This document shows, one piece after another, positions 15,107-21,421 of a stretch of DNA of 21,421 nucleotides. Source of the stretch: Methanomicrobiaceae archaeon UBA436 (lineage in GTDB: Archaea > Halobacteriota > Methanomicrobia > Methanomicrobiales > Methanoculleaceae); assembly GCA_002497965.1 (NCBI GenBank), contig DAFR01000127.1, forward strand, positions 1 through 21,421, written 5' to 3'. The stretch's first letter is position 1; every line of letters begins with the position of its first letter. Both the position numbers and the translations under genes were made by a program. A model generated the notes under the pieces. It was not told the origin of the DNA, ran no database searches, and saw only the letters and a program-made list of their open reading frames with translations.

Positions 15107-16233
15107 CGGGCGCCCCCCTCCCTTGCCTTCCGCAGGAGGTCGCAGAGAACCTCGCGTGTGACACAGCATTTCCCCTCACTCTTCTGCTTGACCTGCTCGA
15201 GAACCCAGCTCGCCTCCTCGTCGGAGAGTTCGAAGCCGTAGGCCTTTGCAACGTGTTCGAGCGCCTTTCTCCCGGTATGCTTCCCGAGCACAAACCGGCG
15301 TTCGCTGCCAACCAGTTCGGGGGGGATATACTCGTAGGTCGCCGGGTCACAGAGGATCGCGGCGATGTGGATCCCGCTCTCGTGGGCGAAGGCGTTCTCG
15401 CCGACGATGGGATGCATCCGCTCCGGGGTTATGCCAGAGCATCGGGCAACCAGTCTGGAGATCTCCTGCAACCGGGAGAGGTCGTAGCGTTCGACCCCAC
15501 CTTTAAAGCGCAGGGCAACGAGCACCTGTTCGAGCGCTGCGTTCCCGGCACGTTCGCCTATGCCGTTCACGGTGGTGTGGAGCTGGAACGCTCCGGCGGC
15601 CGCGGCGGTGATGGTGTTTGCCGCTGCAAACCCGAGGTCGTTATGGCAGTGGACGCAGAGCGGAAAGGGCCCGGCGTCAAGGATCCTGGAGACAGCGGAA
15701 TGGATCTCGAGCGGGGTGAGACAGCCGACGGTATCGGCGAAACTGACAAGGTCAGCGCCGCACTCGATCCCCCTGCGGTACATATCGATGAGAACCGCCG
15801 GGTCTGTCCGTGAGGCGTCCTCGGCGGCAAGCCGGATCCCCACGCCGTGGTCGGCGGCGAACTCCACCATACCGAGGGCGTCCTCGATCACCTCCTCCCG
15901 CGGTTTGCGGTACTTGTGCCGAACATGGAGGTCGGAGATCGCGACGAAGATGCTGATTATATCCACGTCACAGTCAAGCGCCGCCTCGATATCGGGTTTG
16001 AGCGCCCGTGCCAGGCAGCAGGTCCTGGCATCCAGGCCGCTTCTGGCGATGGTCGCGACACATTCTTTCTCGGCCCTGGAGACCACGGGGAACCCGGCCT
16101 CGATCACCTCCACGCCGATCTCGTCGAGCGATTGCGCGATCGCCATCTTCTCATCACAGGTAAACGAGACACCAGGGGTCTGTTCCCCGTCTCGCAGCGT
16201 CACATCACAGATCTCGATATTCCATGGCAACAT
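15103..16233 (-). CDS. aksA: Homocitrate synthase for coenzyme B synthesis (AksA-like)
   Basis: A 376-aa acyltransferase of the isopropylmalate/homocitrate synthase family. It shows DVTLRDGEQTPGVSF at 10-24, LAAEDASRTD at 135-144, the metal-site HCHND at 195-199, NGIGERAGNAA at 223-233, and PIVGENAFAHESGIH and LGKHTGR nearer the C-terminus. AksA condenses acetyl-CoA with 2-oxoglutarate and its longer homologues. The protein lacks the C-terminal regulatory domain of LeuA and ends at about the length of methanogen AksA. ATG 16233 has GGAGGGTGG about 5 bases upstream. It overlaps the IorA-like gene by 29 bp and hacA by 4 bp. A LeuA or CimA role is the alternative, made less likely by the neighbours. 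Confidence 0.84.
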   Translation of the reverse strand: MLPWNIEICDVTLRDGEQTPGVSFTCDEKMAIAQSLDEIGVEVIEAGFPVVSRAEKECVATIARSGLDARTCCLARALKPDIEAALDCDVDIISIFVAISDLHVRHKYRKPREEVIEDALGMVEFAADHGVGIRLAAEDASRTDPAVLIDMYRRGIECGADLVSFADTVGCLTPLEIHSAVSRILDAGPFPLCVHCHNDLGFAAANTITAAAAGAFQLHTTVNGIGERAGNAALEQVLVALRFKGGVERYDLSRLQEISRLVARCSGITPERMHPIVGENAFAHESGIHIAAILCDPATYEYIPPELVGSERRFVLGKHTGRKALEHVAKAYGFELSDEEASWVLEQVKQKSEGKCCVTREVLCDLLRKAREGGAR

Positions 16234-17449
16234 GTCGTCCACCCTCCGGGCAGACACCTTCGATCACCACCGTTCGTGGGCCGTCCTCCGGGAGGACAAG
16301 CACATGGCGAAGCGCCGTTGCGTCGTCGGCAGCGCAGACAACCGGGTCAGCCCAGGTGATGTAGCGAAGGATCTCGGGGACGGGGTGACCGCCGGTCATC
16401 CCCATCCGTCTGTTCGCAAATACGATACATAGAAGCGGAAGTCCACGTTCGTAGACGTCGATGAGGGCGTTTAGCCCCGAATGCAGGAGTGCGTAGTCCC
16501 CGATGAGGGCGACCCGCGGCCCGGTCGCCGCGACGGCTACCGACGAACCGAGACCATACGCGGCAACACCGATGCGGTAGGGCGGGTTCATCGCCAGGAT
16601 GCTGCATCCAGCGTCGCAGATCGCCTGCATCCCGCGCTCTTGAAGGATCCGGAGGGCCGGATGAAACGGACAGTCTCTGCAGAAAGTTCGCGAGAAACCG
16701 CGTGTGGAGAACCGCTGCGGCTCCATGGCGGCGTCTGGAGGGGCGAGGAAACGGTGCTCCCGGAGGAAGGGGCGACCCCTCTCTTCGGGGAGTGAGGCGA
16801 GCACCCCTGCGTCCGCCGGCGGCGGGTAGGCGATGACAGGGTGGAACCTGTTCAGCGGCGACGACCGGGCCCAGGCAAACATCGCGGCGGTCCGCCGGTC
16901 AGCGGCCACTGCCCGGCCGGCCATGGTGAGATCAGGGTCAGCCAGGCTCCCCTTCAGGTCATTCCGCTGGATGGAGGGCTCTGGGACGTCTGTGTCCAGA
17001 AGATCGGGGGTGACCCTGAGTATGGCCACCCTGGAGAAGGTCTCCGATGCCTCAAACGCCGCCTCCACGGCAGGTCCTAGCGTCTTGCCGTCAGGTTCGA
17101 ACACCGGAGCCCACGCCACCTCCCCGTAATACCGGGAGTCTCCAGCGACGTCCGATCCGGTGACACGGATATCGTCGCCGACGACGATCACGACACCTGC
17201 CAGGAGCCCCTGGGCGGTTGCGTGCACCAGCGGGTCGGCGCAGGCATTGAGCCCGACGTGTTTGACGATCACAGCAGCCCTCCTCCCGGAGAGTGAGTCG
17301 CCCAGGGCGCACTCGAGCGCAACCTTCTCGTTGGTTGTGATGACCGCTCCCGTTAGGGCGGCGACCTCAGATACCGGGTAGCCCGGGACGGTGTAAAACC
17401 GGTCGGCGGCTCGGCAGACAGCGCGGGCAAGCGCTTTTGCACCCTTCAT
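16205..17449 (-). CDS. IorA-like thiamine-diphosphate enzyme without ferredoxin domain; candidate 2-oxosuberate decarboxylase
   Basis: A 414-aa protein similar to the alpha subunit of indolepyruvate:ferredoxin oxidoreductase. The N-terminal pyrimidine-binding part has VPGYPVSEV and NEKVALE with the probable catalytic Glu41, then KHVGLNACADPL. The C-terminal part binds diphosphate through GDYALLHSG to FANRRMGMTG (317-352). A TFCRDCPFHP motif with Cys257 and Cys260 resembles the CPGCPH segment of IorA. The C-terminal eight-cysteine ferredoxin domain of IorA is absent and no IorB gene is near, so oxidative turnover is unlikely and simple decarboxylation is plausible. It starts at ATG 17449 (GGGAGG upstream), overlapping the radical SAM stop, and overlaps aksA. 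Decarboxylation of 2-oxosuberate to 7-oxoheptanoate is the role suggested by context; this is inference. Confidence 0.8.
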   Translation of the reverse strand: MKGAKALARAVCRAADRFYTVPGYPVSEVAALTGAVITTNEKVALECALGDSLSGRRAAVIVKHVGLNACADPLVHATAQGLLAGVVIVVGDDIRVTGSDVAGDSRYYGEVAWAPVFEPDGKTLGPAVEAAFEASETFSRVAILRVTPDLLDTDVPEPSIQRNDLKGSLADPDLTMAGRAVAADRRTAAMFAWARSSPLNRFHPVIAYPPPADAGVLASLPEERGRPFLREHRFLAPPDAAMEPQRFSTRGFSRTFCRDCPFHPALRILQERGMQAICDAGCSILAMNPPYRIGVAAYGLGSSVAVAATGPRVALIGDYALLHSGLNALIDVYERGLPLLCIVFANRRMGMTGGHPVPEILRYITWADPVVCAADDATALRHVLVLPEDGPRTVVIEGVCPEGGRHVAMEYRDL

Positions 17450-18417
17450 GCATCCCTCCCCGGCACAAGGTCGCACCCCGTGCACGCCGCGCACATGGTT
17501 AGAGCATGGCGGGGGTCGAGCCCGGCCTCCCGGAGGATCCTCTCGTGAACGCGGGCAAGCGAGAGCAGCCGCTCAGCGGATGGGCGGGACCGGTCGGCAA
17601 GAGATGCCGCCGGGGTGAGCGGCCGGAGGATCGGAATGACCCCGCTCCCGGCGAGGTACTCCATCAACCGCTCCAGGTCGTCGTCGGTCTCGCCGAGCCC
17701 AACGATGATGTTCGAGTAGACCCTGCCGCGCCCGAAGAGCGACACAGAAGATCTGAGCGCCTCCCGGATCGTCTCCCAGGAGAGTCCGGGGCACATCTTC
17801 GCGAAGAGTTCGGGGGTTGCCGCCTCCAGGTTGAACTTCACCTCGGCGACGCCCAGGGCATGGAGGCGTGCCGGGGTTCTCGGGGTCGGGTAGATCGAGA
17901 CCCCGATGGGGAGGCCAGACGAGCGGAGCGCCGCGACGACCTCCAGGATGTAGGCCTCCTCCTCCTCGATAGAGGAGGCGACGCCGCTTGTGATGGCGAT
18001 GGCGTCGATCCGGTCCGAGACATCTTTTACCATCCGGACGATCTCATCGATGGTCTTTCGCCGTCCCGGGAGACCTGGCACCGTGCAGTAGCGGCAATGG
18101 AATATGCACGTCCCGCTGACCGTGATGTAGGCCTGGCGGGGGCAGTGGAGGGCAGGGGGTTCGAGCCGGCCGGAGATGACCTCGCCGTCTATGATGAGGT
18201 CGGCCTCCCCGCCCCCACGGTGAACAACCTCGATGGGGCTTGCATCATCCATTCCTGCCCTTACCCTCCGGCCACCGCCGGCTGTAAAGAAGATCGACCC
18301 TGGCGACCCTGCCGAAGGGCCGGCAGCGGAGCGGGAGATGTATTCATCCGCGGGTTCGCCGGAGAGGCGGACGGCGCCCGTCTCAAGCACCCGGGCTTTC
18401 AGGTGCTTCCATTCCAT
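17446..18417 (-). CDS. Radical SAM protein (BioB-related), function unknown
   Basis: A 323-aa protein with the radical SAM cluster motif CIFHCRYC (Cys104, Cys108, Cys111) after a roughly 100-residue N-terminal extension. Later barrel segments are visible: AIAITSGV, GVSIYPT, EVKFNLEAATPELFAKMCPGLSWE and NIIVGLGETDDDLE. A second cysteine set, CAACTGC (309-315), closes the protein and could bind an auxiliary iron-sulfur cluster. It belongs with archaeal biotin-synthase-related proteins; it is not the methanogenesis marker 10 methylase, which is larger. It overlaps marker 11 by 19 bp and the IorA-like gene by 4 bp, so all three are tightly coupled. A carbon-sulfur bond step in coenzyme B synthesis is one idea, but the substrate is unknown. 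Confidence 0.8.
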   Translation of the reverse strand: MEWKHLKARVLETGAVRLSGEPADEYISRSAAGPSAGSPGSIFFTAGGGRRVRAGMDDASPIEVVHRGGGEADLIIDGEVISGRLEPPALHCPRQAYITVSGTCIFHCRYCTVPGLPGRRKTIDEIVRMVKDVSDRIDAIAITSGVASSIEEEEAYILEVVAALRSSGLPIGVSIYPTPRTPARLHALGVAEVKFNLEAATPELFAKMCPGLSWETIREALRSSVSLFGRGRVYSNIIVGLGETDDDLERLMEYLAGSGVIPILRPLTPAASLADRSRPSAERLLSLARVHERILREAGLDPRHALTMCAACTGCDLVPGRDA

Positions 18418-19292
18418 AGCGCCAGCGCCTCCTCGTATCGTGTGGCAAACGGGATCGCCGCCGCCGCCCCGATCGCCCCCCGGCCGTCCATGACGATTGA
18501 GAGGCGCCTGTCATCGATGGCGGCAAGGTCATCGGGAGAGACCTCGCCGCGTTTTACCCGGCAACCGAACTCCTCAAGCGGTGAAGTGTCAAACCCGCGC
18601 CAGACCGCCATTCCGGTCTCATCGGAGAGGGTGTAGTCTTCCAGGTAATCGCGGTAACACCTGATGAGTCCTGCGGGCTCGGAGGTTGCAAACTCGCAGG
18701 CGATAGCGACACAATTCTTGGTCCGGTAGGGGACAGGGTAGAGCTGTACTATGGTGTGTGAGAGGTAGCGGGAACGCTCGTCCTCCACGGCACGGGCGAT
18801 GTTGTGGGCCAGCGTCCAGGTGGCCCCCTCTTCAGCGGTGTCGGTGTCGTCTATACCTATGATCAGCCGTTCACGCCGGGGGAGCCAGATGGTCGAACCC
18901 GCAAGGCGGCCGCCGCCGGCAGGGTCGCTCACGCAGCGGATGACCCCGCCTGCTCCGGCGCGGCAGATGGATGCCCCCACGCCCCCACCGCCGAGGCCGC
19001 GGTAGGTGATGGAGATCTCATCGTCTTCAACGCAGACGGCGGCAATACCGGCCGGGAAGGTCGAACCTTTGAGGGCGAGATCGGCGCTGCCGGTTGAGAG
19101 GATGTAGCGGGTGGTCGCTCCCACGGTGCGGACGGAGCGGACGAGCGGGCTCCTGGCGTAGTGCTGTTTCACCCACATCGCACCGCCGATGCAGTCGAAG
19201 AACTCGATGAGTTCAACCTCTTCACCGGTCTCGTCGGTCACCGCCACTATCTGTGGATACCGTATCGTGTACGGATCAGAGAGTCTCTCCAT
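18399..19292 (-). CDS. Methanogenesis marker protein 11
   Basis: A 297-aa protein of a family confined to methanogens (TIGR03280 as I recall it), function unknown. It begins MERLSDPYTIRYPQIVAV and contains FFDCIGGAMWV at 31-41, ITYRGLGGGGVGASIC at about 95-110, IIGIDDTDTAEEGATW at 144-159 and HTIVQLYPVPYRTKNCV thereafter. The IDDTD part matches the kinase-like domain of TiaS, so ATP-dependent chemistry is expected. The open frame extends upstream to 19517, but that part overlaps the preceding gene and is arginine/serine-rich, so ATG 19292 is taken. It overlaps its upstream paralogue by 17 bp and the radical SAM gene by 19 bp. Confidence 0.82.
   Translation of the reverse strand: MERLSDPYTIRYPQIVAVTDETGEEVELIEFFDCIGGAMWVKQHYARSPLVRSVRTVGATTRYILSTGSADLALKGSTFPAGIAAVCVEDDEISITYRGLGGGGVGASICRAGAGGVIRCVSDPAGGGRLAGSTIWLPRRERLIIGIDDTDTAEEGATWTLAHNIARAVEDERSRYLSHTIVQLYPVPYRTKNCVAIACEFATSEPAGLIRCYRDYLEDYTLSDETGMAVWRGFDTSPLEEFGCRVKRGEVSPDDLAAIDDRRLSIVMDGRGAIGAAAAIPFATRYEEALALWNGST
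18820..18851. repeat. 32-bp direct repeat, copy 1 (inside marker 11 gene)
   Basis: These 32 bases are identical to 19715-19746 and encode the DDTDTAEEGAT core of the IDDTD domain in both tandem paralogues. Exact nucleotide identity at all codons, including third positions, is more than protein conservation demands. It suggests recent duplication or local gene conversion. Confidence 0.9.
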
Positions 19293-20232
19293 ACAGTCCT
19301 GCCGCTTCCGCACCTTTGTTGCCCCAGAGGACTGCGCCCAGTGCGCCAATCCGGCCTTTCCGCCCGTTCGAGTCGATAAACCTGACACCCATCCGTGCAG
19401 CCTCGGCTTCTGCATCTTCGAGTGCCAGGATATCGGTCTTGACCCTCTTGAGATAGGAGGACTCCTTCTCAAACGCGATCCCGCGGTATACGGCGATGCC
19501 TGTATCGTTGCTGACACTCCCCGATTCGATGAAGTCGCGGACGTAATCGAGGAGCGTTTCCACCTGCCCGGGGCGGACAGCGAAGTTCAGGGCCGACCCG
19601 ACACAGTTGGTGGTCTTCTTCGGGACGGCGGGGTTGAGCTGCACGAGGCGCATGTCAAGGTACTCGACGCCAGGGATTTTGCAGTTCTCGGCGCAGCGGA
19701 GTGCAAGGACCCACGTGGCCCCCTCTTCAGCGGTGTCGGTGTCGTCGATCCCTATCGTCACCTTCTCGTAGAGAGGCGATACGATCCGAACGCGGTTGAC
19801 CCGCGCGCCGCCGATCTTGAGATCCTCCTCGGCCGGGTACTCCGCCCGGATCACACCGGGCGCCTGCGGCAGGCAGGCCGCGACCCCGACTCCCGCACCG
19901 GCGATCCCGGCCCAGGTGGTCACCACCTCATCCCCGATAACCTCGACACCCTCAAGTGCCTGGCCGCCGATCTCCCGGTCGGCGGCCCCGAACTTCGCCG
20001 GGGACTTGCCCATGCGGGCGAGCATCGTCATCGTCGTCCCTTCAACATCACAGGAGATGGCAGCACCTTTTGCCCGCATCCGGTTCGCCGCATCCCACTC
20101 GATAGTTCCTCTGGCCCGGCAGTGTTCGCGGATCTCCGCAAGACCGGATTTCTGGTCGACCATTACGAGGAACTTCATCGAGAACAACGGCCCGAACCGG
20201 GCCCGGACTTCATCAGGCGTGAGCGTAATCAT
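19276..20232 (-). CDS. Paralogue of methanogenesis marker 11 (IDDTD domain), unknown function
   Basis: A 318-aa protein starting MITLTPDEVRARFG. Its N-terminal half differs from marker 11 in the first 50 residues, then follows the same plan. A TTWAGIAGAGVGVAAC stretch at about 105-120 parallels marker 11's TYRGLGGGGVGASIC. VTIGIDDTDTAEEGATW at 158-174 and RLVQLNPAVPKKTTNCVGSA follow. It is therefore a diverged tandem duplicate and may form a heteromer with marker 11. It is the first gene of the minus-strand operon; ATG 20232 has GGTGA about 5 bases upstream and a TATA box about 45 bp upstream. I know no assigned function; ATP-dependent phosphorylation or ligation is inferred from the TiaS-like domain. 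Confidence 0.75.
   Translation of the reverse strand: MITLTPDEVRARFGPLFSMKFLVMVDQKSGLAEIREHCRARGTIEWDAANRMRAKGAAISCDVEGTTMTMLARMGKSPAKFGAADREIGGQALEGVEVIGDEVVTTWAGIAGAGVGVAACLPQAPGVIRAEYPAEEDLKIGGARVNRVRIVSPLYEKVTIGIDDTDTAEEGATWVLALRCAENCKIPGVEYLDMRLVQLNPAVPKKTTNCVGSALNFAVRPGQVETLLDYVRDFIESGSVSNDTGIAVYRGIAFEKESSYLKRVKTDILALEDAEAEAARMGVRFIDSNGRKGRIGALGAVLWGNKGAEAAGLYGETL
19715..19746. repeat. 32-bp direct repeat, copy 2 (inside the marker 11 paralogue)
   Basis: Identical to 18820-18851, in the same orientation, with starts 895 bp apart. It could support recombination that deletes or fuses the two IDDTD genes. Confidence 0.9.
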
Positions 20233-20246
20233 GATGTCACCGGAAT

Positions 20247-20278
20247 TATCGTTAACAAAATTATCGTTGATAACGATA
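20247..20278. promoter_or_regulatory. Operator candidate: three TATCGTT half-sites upstream of the coenzyme B operon
   Basis: TATCGTT occurs at 20247-20253 and 20262-20268, and its complement AACGATA at 20272-20278. The second and third form an inverted repeat of 7 bp arms with a GAT spacer. The sites cover the region from the TATA box to the expected transcription start, a layout typical of archaeal repression. The regulator is not known. Confidence 0.55.
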
Positions 20279-20284
20279 TTTAAG
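20275..20284 (-). promoter_or_regulatory. TATA box of the coenzyme B operon
   Basis: On the minus strand this reads CTTAAATATC, a good archaeal TATA element. Transcription would begin near 20254, giving a leader of about 22 bases with GGTGA before the ATG at 20232. It is the only clear promoter seen between here and the end of the minus-strand gene run. Confidence 0.6.
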
Positions 20285-20573
20285 GGGATCGATCATGAGG
20301 GTTGGAACGGCGGGGACCGGGCTTTGGCGGGGGGGTGGCCGGTGAGGGAGGCTCATATACGTGCATGGGTTCCCCGCCGCAGGCGGCGGGTGGAAACGTG
20401 GGAGGTCAATCGGATTTTAATTCCGGACGGCTGGTCCATCGTGCCGTCGGTCGGTTGTCACTCACACCTTCGGTGCTCGAACTCCTGCCCTGCAGCCAGT
20501 CGTACTCACACATCGTTCTTGGGACATCGCTTACCCCGATGCACGGATTTCGTGGGGATATCGCCACGCACTG

Positions 20574-20594
20574 CCCCCGCCCTTGGGGCGGGGG
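20574..20594. repeat. GC-rich hairpin
   Basis: CCCCCGCCC (20574-20582) pairs exactly with GGGCGGGGG (20586-20594) across a 3-base loop. A small GCGC-GAA-GCGC hairpin follows at about 20599-20609. The cluster resembles a repeated extragenic palindrome, but copy number cannot be judged from one window. Confidence 0.5.
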
Positions 20595-20613
20595 AGGAGC
20601 GCGAAGCGCGGGT

Positions 20614-20695
20614 GGGGTGGGGCTGATGAGATGTGTGGATCAGAGCGAGATGGAGACAGGGGAGGGGGAGACCCCCTCCCCGTCAGCCCCACCCC
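20614..20695. ncRNA. Nested double hairpin, possible structured RNA or extragenic palindrome
   Basis: The outer arms GGGGTGGGGCTGA (20614-20626) and TCAGCCCCACCCC (20683-20695) are perfectly complementary over 13 bp. The inner arms GGGGAGGGGG (20659-20668) and CCCCCTCCCC (20672-20681) form a 10-bp stem with an AGA loop. About 32 nt are unpaired on the left side between the stems and one on the right. Such long nested pairing is unlikely by chance, but transcription and strand are not known. Confidence 0.35.
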
Positions 20696-21045
20696 CAATG
20701 GCGATAGCCACCACGGTCCACTGCATGAGGACATGCCCGATAAAAAGGGGCGCCCCAGGGACAAGCCGGGTCCGGCACCAGCCTCGTCAGGGTAAGGATG
20801 AAGATCAGAACAGGGTTTCAACAGAGCGCGCTATGAGCCGGAAGCTCATAGATAGATGACAATGAAAAACAGTGATGACCGACCCGCCGGTTCTGGCAGA
20901 TGCTCTGCATACTTGCAGGATGTTTTTCATACCAGCCCTAGGTTGGAAACCTCCGAGGCATTCGAACGCTCCCACCCGCTCGATCCCCGATCCTCACACC
21001 CTCAACAACAGGGCCAACCAGACGGCACCCTCAAGAACCGACACA

Positions 21046-21056
21046 GAAAAAAGAGA
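21046..21056 (-). terminator. T-run terminator after ftr
   Basis: On the minus strand a run of six T (21051-21046) comes five bases after the ftr stop codon, matching the oligo-T termination signal of archaea. No stable stem directly precedes it. Confidence 0.5.
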
Positions 21057-21421
21057 TTAGAGGTAGTCCGCGAGGACGTCCTTTAACTCGAACTTGAACG
21101 GCCCGAGGCTGCCGCCGAAGTTCCCGGCGGTGATGAACTTCACGCCCGGCACTTTGGTTGCCGCACGGATGCCCTCGGCCATCGCGGTCTTGATCGAGTC
21201 CTGGTCGACGCCGTCGATGACGATCTCGTAGACCGCCGTGACGCCCTCGGGAACCTTGCTGCCCTCGACCTTCTCTCTCAGCGCCGGGCAGTAGGCCTCG
21301 TTGGTGGTTGCAACCATGAACTTGTACTTCTTGCTCCCGACCTTCGAGCCGCTCGCGACGATGCCGCCGGGGAAGGGCGTGATGACACCGCAGACGCCAC
21401 TGATGGCGTCGACCGCCGCCT
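21057..21421 (-). CDS. ftr: Formylmethanofuran:tetrahydromethanopterin formyltransferase, C-terminal part (5' truncated by window)
   Basis: The frame is open from the window edge to a TAA at 21057-21059 and gives the last 120 or so residues of Ftr. Recognisable segments are [20 protein letters not shown], then [27 protein letters not shown] and the closing [15 protein letters not shown]. All are conserved at the end of this enzyme. Ftr moves the formyl group from formylmethanofuran to tetrahydromethanopterin in the cytosol, the second step of CO2 reduction to methane. A methionine at 21317 is internal, not the start. This gene identifies the organism as a methanogen or close relative. Confidence 0.93.
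   Translation of the reverse strand, partial: AAVDAISGVCGVITPFPGGIVASGSKVGSKKYKFMVATTNEAYCPALREKVEGSKVPEGVTAVYEIVIDGVDQDSIKTAMAEGIRAATKVPGVKFITAGNFGGSLGPFKFELKDVLADYL

Larger units (their letters stand above)
20285..21056. other. About 770 bp without a convincing gene, with several GC-rich hairpins
   Basis: Open frames exist here on both strands but are low-complexity, R/S/P/G-rich and match nothing I know. The stretch contains hairpins at 20373-20390 (CCCGCCG/CGGCGGG), 20574-20594, a nested pair at 20614-20695, and 20831-20851 (CTATGAGC/GCTCATAG). It could hold a structured RNA, repeated intergenic palindromes or long 3'/5' untranslated regions. No tRNA, SRP RNA or RNase P RNA motif was recognised. 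Confidence 0.5.

Noticed and set aside
11655..16233. Leucine biosynthesis operon leuA-leuC-leuD-leuB
   Set aside because: The small subunit has YLRT instead of YLVY, the synthase lacks the LeuA regulatory domain, and the neighbours are methanogen-specific.
17446..18417. Methanogenesis marker 10 (MCR arginine methylase)
   Set aside because: The protein is shorter, its cysteine arrangement differs, and the barrel segments resemble biotin-synthase-related proteins.
19293..19517. N-terminal extension of marker 11 by 75 residues
   Set aside because: It lies wholly within the coding region of the preceding gene, is serine/arginine-rich, and known members begin near MERLSDPYTI.
19189..20283. 364-aa plus-strand open frame opposite the marker 11 paralogue
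   Set aside because: It mirrors a well-supported gene, has low-complexity D/P/R-rich sequence and no recognisable motif; typical of high-GC antisense frames. Similar long frames at 10579-11658, 11805-12764, 14051-15094 and 17506-18636 were rejected for the same reason.
20855..20900. C/D-box small RNA suggested by GTGATGA near 20871
   Set aside because: No matching CTGA D box at a suitable distance and no flanking kink-turn stem was found.
20285..21056. CRISPR array or tRNA in the GC-hairpin region
   Set aside because: No regularly spaced direct repeats and no cloverleaf or TYC-loop motif.

Overview
The window looks like chromosomal DNA of a high-GC hydrogenotrophic methanogen, most likely Methanomicrobiales and Methanoculleus-like. 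The support is the end of a formyltransferase (Ftr) gene of the methanogenesis pathway, a gene of the methanogenesis-marker-11 family, a coenzyme B biosynthesis gene set, archaeal TATA-type promoters and frequent GGAGG/GGTGA ribosome sites. The genus is an inference from overall resemblance, not a demonstrated fact. No rRNA, tRNA, insertion sequence or CRISPR array was seen.

Layout. Positions 1-202 hold the 3' end of a probable tRNA methyltransferase gene (Trm5-like), followed by a gene-poor stretch with one strong hairpin. A plus-strand P-loop ATPase of the COG3044 'ABC class' type follows (567-1967). From about 2.0 to 10.8 kb lies an oxyanion-metal (tungsten/molybdenum) region. It has a complete tungstate ABC transporter (tupA-tupB-tupC, minus strand), a small kinase-like protein with a TiaS-type IDDTD motif, a homologue of the bacterial molybdenum storage protein, a divergent 78-aa conserved protein, a winged-helix protein, a MOT1-type molybdate permease translationally coupled to a SemiSWEET protein, and a second molybdate/tungstate-type permease-ATPase pair with no binding protein.

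From 20.2 kb back to 8.8 kb on the minus strand there is a nearly unbroken run of twelve genes, with overlaps at most junctions. In transcription order they are: IDDTD paralogue, methanogenesis marker 11, radical SAM protein, IorA-like thiamine-diphosphate enzyme, homocitrate synthase (aksA), homoaconitase large and small subunits, an unknown 275-aa protein, homoisocitrate-type dehydrogenase (aksF), endonuclease IV, permease, ATPase. The small subunit carries the YLRT loop known from methanogen homoaconitase rather than the YLVY loop of isopropylmalate isomerase, so the core is best read as 2-oxosuberate synthesis for coenzyme B. The four uncharacterised enzymes bound into this operon are candidates for the coenzyme B steps that still lack a firm gene assignment, above all the IorA-like protein as 2-oxosuberate decarboxylase.

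Upstream of that operon is a TATA box overlapped by a palindromic operator candidate. Beyond it lies about 770 bp without a convincing gene but with several GC-rich hairpins, and then the 3' end of ftr at the right edge. The metal region and the coenzyme B operon fit one physiology: W/Mo feed formylmethanofuran dehydrogenase, Ftr takes its product onward, and coenzyme B is the electron donor of methyl-coenzyme M reductase.
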